Part shown: positions 40,898 through 44,835 of the stretch, in pieces
Layout of the letters: each line of letters opens with the position of its first letter
How positions within the stretch are numbered: the first letter of the stretch is position 1
Virus record (IMG/VR): IMGVR_UViG_3300009157_000026
Location: 1-44,835 of that record
DNA length: 44,835 nt
From: a virus
Direction: 5' to 3' (one strand)
Made by a program: the position numbers and the translations under genes
Notes under the pieces: generated by a model
What the model was told of the DNA's origin: nothing
What the model saw: only the letters and a program-made list of their open reading frames with translations
Database searches by the model: none

Positions 40898-41427
40898 AGT
40901 TCACCTCGCTTGATCAGCTCGCGGTAGCAGCGCAGCGTTGCGCGCACGTCCACCATGGCGCGGTGTGCGCCATGGAAGTCCTCTGCGAACAGGAAACGGT
41001 GCAGCTCGGCGAGCTTCATGCGCCGCCCGAGCAGGTGCTCGGTGCTCTCAATCGTGCAAATCCCCTTCGGCCATTTGACGTCGGCGGTGTTGGCGCGAAT
41101 GAACTCACAGGACACGATGTGCCTGTCGAAGTGCAGATTGTGCGCCACCACCACGTCGGCGAGCACGAGCAGCGTGCGGATCATGGACGCCTTGTCGGAG
41201 AAGGACGGCTTGTCCTTCACCATGTCGTCGGTGATGCGCGTCTTCTCCGACGCCTTTGGCTTGATCGGGACGCCCGGATTGAACATCCATTCGAATTCCT
41301 GCTCGTCGTTGAGATCGTCGTCCCACAGGATGGCGGCGAACTCGACCACGCGCGGCTTGCGCTCGATCGCCATCGAGGAGCTGGCCAGCAGGTCTGTCGT
41401 CTCGGTGTCGAAGATGAGATGCTTCAT
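40894..41427 (-). CDS. DnaQ/RNase T-like 3'-5' exonuclease
   Basis: A 177-residue DEDDh exonuclease. Exo I is LIFDTETTDL (Asp7, Glu9), Exo II is VVAHNLHFDRHI, and Exo III is the HRAMVDVRATLR segment with His and Asp. The middle insertion (FNPGVPIKPKASEKTRITDD) is like DnaQ proteins. It is a likely proofreading partner of the separate C-family polymerase at 37429, which has no exonuclease domain of its own. This is the same division of labour as in bacterial polymerase III core. The inference rests on co-location. Confidence 0.9.
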   Translation of the reverse strand: MKHLIFDTETTDLLASSSMAIERKPRVVEFAAILWDDDLNDEQEFEWMFNPGVPIKPKASEKTRITDDMVKDKPSFSDKASMIRTLLVLADVVVAHNLHFDRHIVSCEFIRANTADVKWPKGICTIESTEHLLGRRMKLAELHRFLFAEDFHGAHRAMVDVRATLRCYRELIKRGEL

Positions 41428-41435
41428 GGGTCACC

Positions 41436-41717
41436 TCAGCAGTCGTTGATCTGCAGCGTGATGCCTTGCATCTTCTCGATGAAGGTTTCCTCATAGTGCT
41501 CGGCGATCGGTCGATGACCGCAGCCGACGATGATCTCGGCGCCGCAGCCTTGGCACTTCCACTGATCGCCCATCCAGACCTTGTAGGGTTTCCAATCATG
41601 CGGCGCGGACGTGCCGGGGACGGCACCGGGCCTGATTGGCATGCCCTCGATGAAGTGCCGACCATTGCGCTGCGGGCGATAGAAGCGCTGACAGGGGACG
41701 CAGATAGGTTTAAGCAT
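41436..41717 (-). CDS. 93-residue protein with two Cys-rich sites
   Basis: The motifs are ICVPCQRFYRP, then DQWKCQGCGAEIIVGCGHRP and a C-terminal Cys. This gives at least one CxxC zinc site and a possible second one. It has the conserved leader CAACCAACGGAGAACC on the minus strand with GGAG 7 nt before ATG 41717, so translation begins here strongly. It follows a 213-bp gap with possible regulatory signals. Confidence 0.78.
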   Translation of the reverse strand: MLKPICVPCQRFYRPQRNGRHFIEGMPIRPGAVPGTSAPHDWKPYKVWMGDQWKCQGCGAEIIVGCGHRPIAEHYEETFIEKMQGITLQINDC

Positions 41718-41930
41718 AAAGGTTCTCCGTTGGTTGAGGTTTAAGGGTGCCGGGATAATCCGATTTGTCAGGTATGAGGCACTCCACCATGGCGGGGGCC
41801 TGACTTTTAACGCTCACCGGGATCTATTTACACGTCGTGCCATCCCGGCTTCGCGCATCGAACCGTTATTTTGGGCTGCCTTGCCCGGCGCTGGTCCAGC
41901 CACGCGGAGAACCTGTCCCCGCCATGGTAA
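41718..41930 (-). promoter_or_regulatory. 213-bp gap in the minus block with a probable regulatory signal
   Basis: No convincing gene is visible. The gap holds the leader at 41721-41736, a 7-bp inverted repeat CCGGGAT (41817-41823) / ATCCCGG (41842-41848), and CCTGACTTTT (41799-41808), which shares CCTGACTTT with the right arm of the inverted repeat at 4226-4354. A promoter for the replication genes may lie here, but I see no clear -35/-10 pair. Confidence 0.45.
41721..41736 (-). promoter_or_regulatory. conserved ribosome-binding leader (minus strand)
   Basis: This is the exact reverse-complement copy of the 16-mer at 116-131. GGAG is 7 nt from the start of the gene that ends at 41436. The same leader on both strands suggests it belongs to a class of early genes. 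Confidence 0.8.
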
Positions 41931-42488
41931 TCATTCGGCTGGCGTGATCTTGGCGCGCCTGCCGACGAAGATGCCGAGCTTCTCCCATGGGAGCTGCTCG
42001 CCGCCACGCAGCTTCTCGCGCACGAACGCCTGCAAGGTCGAGGCATGCACGTCCTGCGTCAGCGAGACGGCGAGGCCACGGTCTTGCAGCTCGCGTGCGA
42101 GACTGATCGCGCGGTTGTGCTCCTTCTTCTCGAATGGCACCACGACCTGATTGCGGATCAGCGCGGCACCGTCGTGTGCTTCGAGCACGATGACTGCGGC
42201 AGCGCGCGCCGCCGCATCCTTCGGCAGCGAGCCCTGCACGTAGTCCTCGACCTTCACCTTCGAGCCGTCCTTCAAGGCGAACGACGTCAGGCCAGCTTCG
42301 GCCATGGCGTCGGGGATCTGGCTGAACTTCAGATCGTTCAGCTCCTTGCGCAGGACGTTCAGCTCCTCCTCGCGATCGGCGATGCGCCGTTCGAGATGGA
42401 CCGCTCGCTCCGCCTTGGCGACGATCTCGGCAAGGACCTCCTTGCCGGATGTCGGCTCGACGTCGAACGCCTCGACGATGCCGCTCAC
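41931..42488 (-). CDS. conserved phage protein, unknown, in ssDNA-handling gene pair
   Basis: A 185-residue protein starting with GTG 42488, which overlaps the upstream stop (GTGA). The first 60 residues are a coiled coil (VLAEIVAKAERAVHLERRIA, REEELNVLRKELNDLKF). The rest is globular: IPDAMAEAGLTSFALKDGSK, VQGSLPKDAAARAAAVIVLE, and DVHASTLQAFVREKL near the end. I know this pattern from hypothetical proteins of related podophages paired with a putative ssDNA-binding gene. The pairing with 42485 supports a role in replication or recombination. Confidence 0.75.
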   Translation of the reverse strand: MSGIVEAFDVEPTSGKEVLAEIVAKAERAVHLERRIADREEELNVLRKELNDLKFSQIPDAMAEAGLTSFALKDGSKVKVEDYVQGSLPKDAAARAAAVIVLEAHDGAALIRNQVVVPFEKKEHNRAISLARELQDRGLAVSLTQDVHASTLQAFVREKLRGGEQLPWEKLGIFVGRRAKITPAE

Positions 42489-43330
42489 AGCGGCGCCCCT
42501 TGGGCGTTGCGCTCGCGCTGCGCGGGATGCTCGCCCTCGACGTCGCGCATGTCGCCCTTCACCCTACCGATCGCGAGCGAGTTGCGGAACGACACCGCCA
42601 TCTCGCGGATGCGCTCCCAGTCAGGCAGCTCGTGCAGCGCGACGTCACGCTCGATCTTCCATCCAACCCACGATCCTTCGGAGTTGCTCTCGGGAACGGT
42701 GCCAAGCCGGTAAGTGCGATAGTAGATCGGCGGCACGAACGTGGTGCCGTTCGGGCGCACGACCTCCTCGCTGGTCGCCAGTGTGAGCAGGCGCTTTGCC
42801 TTCTTCATCTGCGTGCTCGACATTGGGATAAACGAGCGGCGCATCCGGGCATCAAGGTTGAAACCGAAGAATTGCGCGGTGTCGACGATGTAGTTGCCGT
42901 TCTTCAGCGCCTGCCGTCCGTTCTGGTCCTCCGTGGTCTGTTCGAGGATCTCGCTCGTCTCGTGCATCCTGATGAGCCCCTTGCCACTCGATCGCGGCGC
43001 CCATTCGAGCCAGACCTTGGTGTAGTAGACCGGCAGGAAGTGCAGCTCGTCGCCGAAATTCTCCTGCAAGCCAACGTCATAGATGTTGCCGACGCGGGCA
43101 TTCTCGTCGAATTCAGGCTTGCCCTTGGTGACCTGCGGCGAAAGGCCTTGCAGGATGGTCAGGCGCGGGATCAGCAGATCGGACGCACCGACGTTCTCGA
43201 AGCCGGTGTCGGCAACGTCGAATGCGGTGATCGCGCTGGCGGGGAGGCTGGTCTTCTTGGGCTCGGGGAGCGTCTCGCCCTTCTTCTCGGGCTCGCGCGC
43301 AGTGACCTTCTTGGCAGCTGACTTGGCCAT
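42485..43330 (-). CDS. putative ssDNA-binding or replication protein
   Basis: A 281-residue protein starting at ATG 43330 with AAGGAGG close upstream. Longer in-frame starts are less likely. The N-terminus is Lys-rich (AKSAAKKVTAREPEKKGETL). The core begins GASDLLIPRLTILQGLSPQV and continues FGDELHFLPVYYTKVWLEWA. It is the kind of conserved protein often found first in phage replication operons. I cannot prove ssDNA binding from sequence. The C-terminus is acidic and basic mixed (MRDVEGEHPAQRERNAQG). It is the first gene of the minus-strand block. Confidence 0.7.
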   Translation of the reverse strand: MAKSAAKKVTAREPEKKGETLPEPKKTSLPASAITAFDVADTGFENVGASDLLIPRLTILQGLSPQVTKGKPEFDENARVGNIYDVGLQENFGDELHFLPVYYTKVWLEWAPRSSGKGLIRMHETSEILEQTTEDQNGRQALKNGNYIVDTAQFFGFNLDARMRRSFIPMSSTQMKKAKRLLTLATSEEVVRPNGTTFVPPIYYRTYRLGTVPESNSEGSWVGWKIERDVALHELPDWERIREMAVSFRNSLAIGRVKGDMRDVEGEHPAQRERNAQGAPL

Positions 43331-43520
43331 GGTGCCCTCCTTGGGCTGTTGACCGGCGCCACACATGCTTGAGTGGACGACCGGAACGCACAGGCTGCCC
43401 CCGGCGAAAGCAAATTGCAAGCGGAAATTTCAAAGGCCTTGTGCAAAGGCCTTGCAAGTCCGATTAAAACGTGTTTTAACCCTTGACACCGGCAACGCCC
43501 GGCAACCGGAGAACCGTCTC
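43331..43520. promoter_or_regulatory. divergent control region between early and replication genes
   Basis: This 190-bp gap separates the minus-strand block (starts at 43330) from the plus-strand early genes (start at 43521). It contains two AAGGCCTT motifs (43433-43440 and 43446-43453), the palindrome TTAAAAC-GT-GTTTTAA (43464-43479) and the plus promoter-like element. I see no coding sequence. Confidence 0.75.
43452..43480 (+). promoter_or_regulatory. putative early promoter P1 with overlapping palindrome
   Basis: TTGCAA (43452-43457) and TTTAAC (43475-43480) have a 17-bp spacer, which is sigma-70-like but with a weak -10. A 7-bp palindrome TTAAAAC/GTTTTAA (43464-43470, 43473-43479) overlaps the -10 and could be an operator. 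The same arrangement recurs at 44509-44537, which supports function. Confidence 0.6.
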
Positions 43521-43775
43521 ATGACCGACAAGATCACCATCGAGCTGACCGTCGAGCAGGCCGAGGACCTGTTCGATTGCATCAATGTCGCCTCGCTGCA
43601 CTACGCCGACAAGGCGGAAGTCGCGAAGCGCGAGCTGGGCGCCTACGACTGGCGCCTGTCGAGCGCCGACAAGCTCCAAGCCTACGAGAACCGGCGTGAC
43701 CTGTTCACCAAGCGCTGGGTGGAGTTCTACCAGATCGTCAAGGTGATCCGCACCGGGAAAGGGGGTGAGGCATGA
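43521..43775 (+). CDS. 84-residue acidic helical protein
   Basis: The start ATG 43521 has GGAG with a 9-nt spacer in the leader AACCGGAGAACCGTCTC. The protein begins MTDKITIELTVEQAEDLFDC and has helices (EVAKRELGAYDWRLSSADKL, RRDLFTKRWVEFYQIVKVI). It is the first gene after promoter candidate P1 and overlaps the next by ATGA. I recognise no family. Confidence 0.75.
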   Translation: MTDKITIELTVEQAEDLFDCINVASLHYADKAEVAKRELGAYDWRLSSADKLQAYENRRDLFTKRWVEFYQIVKVIRTGKGGEA

Positions 43776-43993
43776 GCTGGAAACCCGAAGTCATCGCCGA
43801 CAGCAGTGGCAAGTGGTACGGCAACGCCCTGCGCTTCGCCACCAAGCGCGAGGCTGAACTCAGCGCCATGGACCTGTCGATGCGCTGGACCTCCGTGCGA
43901 GACTGGCGCGCGACCGAGTGTGATGACCCGGTCAGGCACCACTACAGCGAGGAAGGCAAGCTGACGCACGTCACGCCATCGGGTGACGCATGA
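43772..43993 (+). CDS. 73-residue conserved phage protein
   Basis: The sequence WKPEVIADSSGKWYGNALRF, then ATKREAELSAMDLSMRW and VRDWRATECDDPVRHHYSEE is a recurring small protein of phages of Proteobacteria, of unknown function. It is small and beta-alpha, and compact. The ATG overlaps the previous stop, and the stop overlaps the next start (ATGA). It is part of the early operon that wraps around the window end. Confidence 0.78.
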   Translation: MSWKPEVIADSSGKWYGNALRFATKREAELSAMDLSMRWTSVRDWRATECDDPVRHHYSEEGKLTHVTPSGDA

Positions 43994-44217
43994 AGCGCGG
44001 CATCAGGCCTGTCCACATCGAGGCAATCGAGCACGCGATCGACACCGGCAATGTCACGCAGGTGCTCACCGCGATCCGCGACATCTGCAACGGCAAGGCG
44101 GAGCACGTCGCCACCAACTGGCGTGACAGCGTGCTGGCGCGTCACTGGGCCGATCTGGCGACGATCGCCGACAAGGCCGCCGACAAGGCATGGACGAAAG
44201 AGAAGGTGCTGAAATGA
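43990..44217 (+). CDS. 75-residue helical protein
   Basis: The protein is mainly helix (HIEAIEHAIDTGNVTQVLTA, DSVLARHWADLATIADKAAD). It is coupled by ATGA to both neighbours. No motif was recognised. Its presence in an overlapping early operon supports it. Confidence 0.72.
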   Translation: MKRGIRPVHIEAIEHAIDTGNVTQVLTAIRDICNGKAEHVATNWRDSVLARHWADLATIADKAADKAWTKEKVLK

Positions 44218-44531
44218 CCACGCTGACATACTGCCGCTTCTGCGGCCAGAGATTGCCGCACAAGAAATCCGGCGTCGAGCTGCCGCCGCTCAAGGCGCGC
44301 ATCTTCGACATGCTCAAGAGCGCTGGCCCCGAGGGCGTGCCCAATGATCACCTGATCGTATTGTGCAAGATTGGCGGCTTGCCCGAGCGCCGGCTGCGAA
44401 CGCTCAACGTTCACGTCAACCAGATGAACGCCATGCTGGCGCCGGCAGGGTGGGCGATCGTCGGGAAGGACTGGCGCAAGTATCTGGTCAAGCGGAAAAA
44501 GAAAGGCCTTGCCAAGCGAGTTAAAAGCTGA
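44214..44531 (+). CDS. zinc-finger plus winged-helix-like protein
   Basis: A 105-residue protein. An N-terminal CxxC knuckle (TYCRFCGQRL) is followed by a winged-helix-like domain: LPPLKARIFDMLKSAGPEGV, then PNDHLIVLCKIGGLPERRLR, LNVHVNQMNAML and GWAIVGKDWRKYLVKR. The C-terminus is very basic (KRKKKGLAKRVKS). It is a candidate early transcription regulator. The last codons overlap the -35 of the promoter candidate at 44509. Confidence 0.8.
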   Translation: MTTLTYCRFCGQRLPHKKSGVELPPLKARIFDMLKSAGPEGVPNDHLIVLCKIGGLPERRLRTLNVHVNQMNAMLAPAGWAIVGKDWRKYLVKRKKKGLAKRVKS

Positions 44532-44537
44532 TTTAAC
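44509..44537 (+). promoter_or_regulatory. putative early promoter P2 with overlapping palindrome
   Basis: TTGCCA (44509-44514), a 17-bp spacer and TTTAAC (44532-44537) match the arrangement of P1. An 8-bp perfect palindrome GAGTTAAA (44518-44525) / TTTAACTC (44532-44539) overlaps the -10. The -35 lies within AAGGCCTTGCC (44503-44513). It would drive the gene at 44575. Confidence 0.6.
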
Positions 44538-44574
44538 TCTGGGACCGGCTGAGGCCGGAAACCGGAGGCCTGCC

Positions 44575-44802
44575 ATGATCACCCGCTACCACACCCTCTC
44601 CTGCCCCGACTGCAAGCGCCAGAAGCTGGTCGCCATCCCGTCGCAGACGCACTTCTCCTGCTGCAACAGCTGGGAGGTCGAGGTCGAGCTGGTGCGCGAC
44701 GGCATGCTCGTCAACGTCGGCGAGACGTGGACGCGCGCCAAGGAGGAGCTGGCCAACTGCGTGTGGCGCGGGGCGGAGACGCCCTTCGCCGACAATCACT
44801 GA
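44575..44802 (+). CDS. 75-residue Cys-rich early protein (continues at 1-70)
   Basis: The protein starts MITRYHTLSCPDCKRQKLVA and continues PSQTHFSCCNSWEVEVELVR. CxxC and HxxCC give a plausible zinc site. The leader here is ACCGGAGG, slightly different from the others. The last 22 codons are inside the terminal repeat, so the coding sequence at 2-70 is the same gene. Function is unknown. Confidence 0.8.
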   Translation: MITRYHTLSCPDCKRQKLVAIPSQTHFSCCNSWEVEVELVRDGMLVNVGETWTRAKEELANCVWRGAETPFADNH

Positions 44803-44835
44803 AACTGACTGAAACTGACTGAAACTGACTGAAAC
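44733..44835. repeat. terminal direct repeat, right copy
   Basis: This is identical to bases 1-103. It ends inside the 10-bp tandem array at GAAAC. Only three full repeat units fit before the contig ends, against four full units in the left copy. Confidence 0.95.

Noticed and set aside
41744-41795. tRNA-like end (ACTCCACCA) and stem in the 41718-41930 gap
   Set aside because: The possible acceptor stem halves are only about 50 bp apart and no anticodon or T-arm fits, so no tRNA is called. No other tRNA was seen in the window.
41828-42046. Minus-strand frame in and beyond the 41718-41930 gap
   Set aside because: It overlaps the gene 41931-42488 in another frame, has Ser/Arg-rich composition and no ribosome site. 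A 22-codon frame at 41866-41934 with an ATGA overlap is too short to support.
1-44835. Integrase, repressor, transposase, reverse transcriptase or CRISPR array
   Set aside because: None was seen in either strand. The only DNA enzymes found are packaging, replication and repair types, so a temperate or mobile-element reading is not supported.

Overview
The window is an essentially complete genome of a tailed, podovirus-type bacteriophage. It has a terminase, a portal with a long Gln-rich C-terminus, a scaffold and capsid pair, a short-tail adaptor and nozzle pair, internal (ejection) protein candidates, a tail fibre and an endolysin. No tail-tube or tape-measure genes of a long tail were seen. 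Bases 1-103 are identical to bases 44733-44835, so the contig is either a circularised assembly of about 44,732 bp or carries direct terminal repeats. The gene at the right end (44575-44802) finishes at the left end (2-70). The high GC content, GC-rich third positions and protein families fit a phage of a high-GC alphaproteobacterium. That host call is inference. I saw no integrase, repressor, tRNA or CRISPR array, which suggests a lytic phage.

Layout on the circle. (A) Plus-strand early region, 43521 to the end and 1-4201: a string of small, mostly unknown genes, several with Cys-rich zinc sites, then an SF1 helicase and a SprT-like metalloprotein. Many start codons here sit behind nearly the same ribosome-binding leader (AACCAACGGAGAACC or a close relative). 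(B) A 250-bp AT-richer gap at 4202-4451 holding a large inverted repeat, a run of ten G and a strong intrinsic terminator. (C) Plus-strand late region, 4452-31114: nuclease-like gene, small and large terminase, a cassette of small genes including an Acb2/Tad1-like anti-defence candidate and a KTSC protein, portal, tail lysozyme, a 1073-residue virion candidate, three adhesin-like surface proteins, scaffold, major capsid protein, adaptor, nozzle, GNAT protein, two internal virion candidates, tail fibre, membrane protein and endolysin. (D) Minus-strand replication region, 43330 down to 31111: ssDNA-binding-type candidate, DEDDh exonuclease, a C-family (DnaE-like) DNA polymerase, TOPRIM-helicase primase, SNF2-type helicase, then a tail of small genes. 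The minus and plus blocks converge with a 3-base overlap at CTAG (31111-31114).

How the parts fit. Region D supplies a nearly self-contained replisome: polymerase, a separate candidate proofreading exonuclease, primase-helicase and DNA-binding proteins. Region A probably takes over the host and assists recombination. Region C builds and packages virions and lyses the cell. Replication and early blocks are divergent from the 190-bp gap 43331-43520, where a promoter-like element (TTGCAA-N17-TTTAAC) is repeated in nearly the same form at 44509-44537.

Most unusual features: two GGCC-centred palindromes (AAGGCCTT and GCTGGCCAGC) that recur far above chance in coding and non-coding DNA; a duplicated 75-bp leader; the inverted repeat with G-tract before the late region; an Acb2-like protein beside the terminase; duplicated virion proteins that share an N-terminus but carry different C-terminal domains; and an endolysin with an internal in-frame start.
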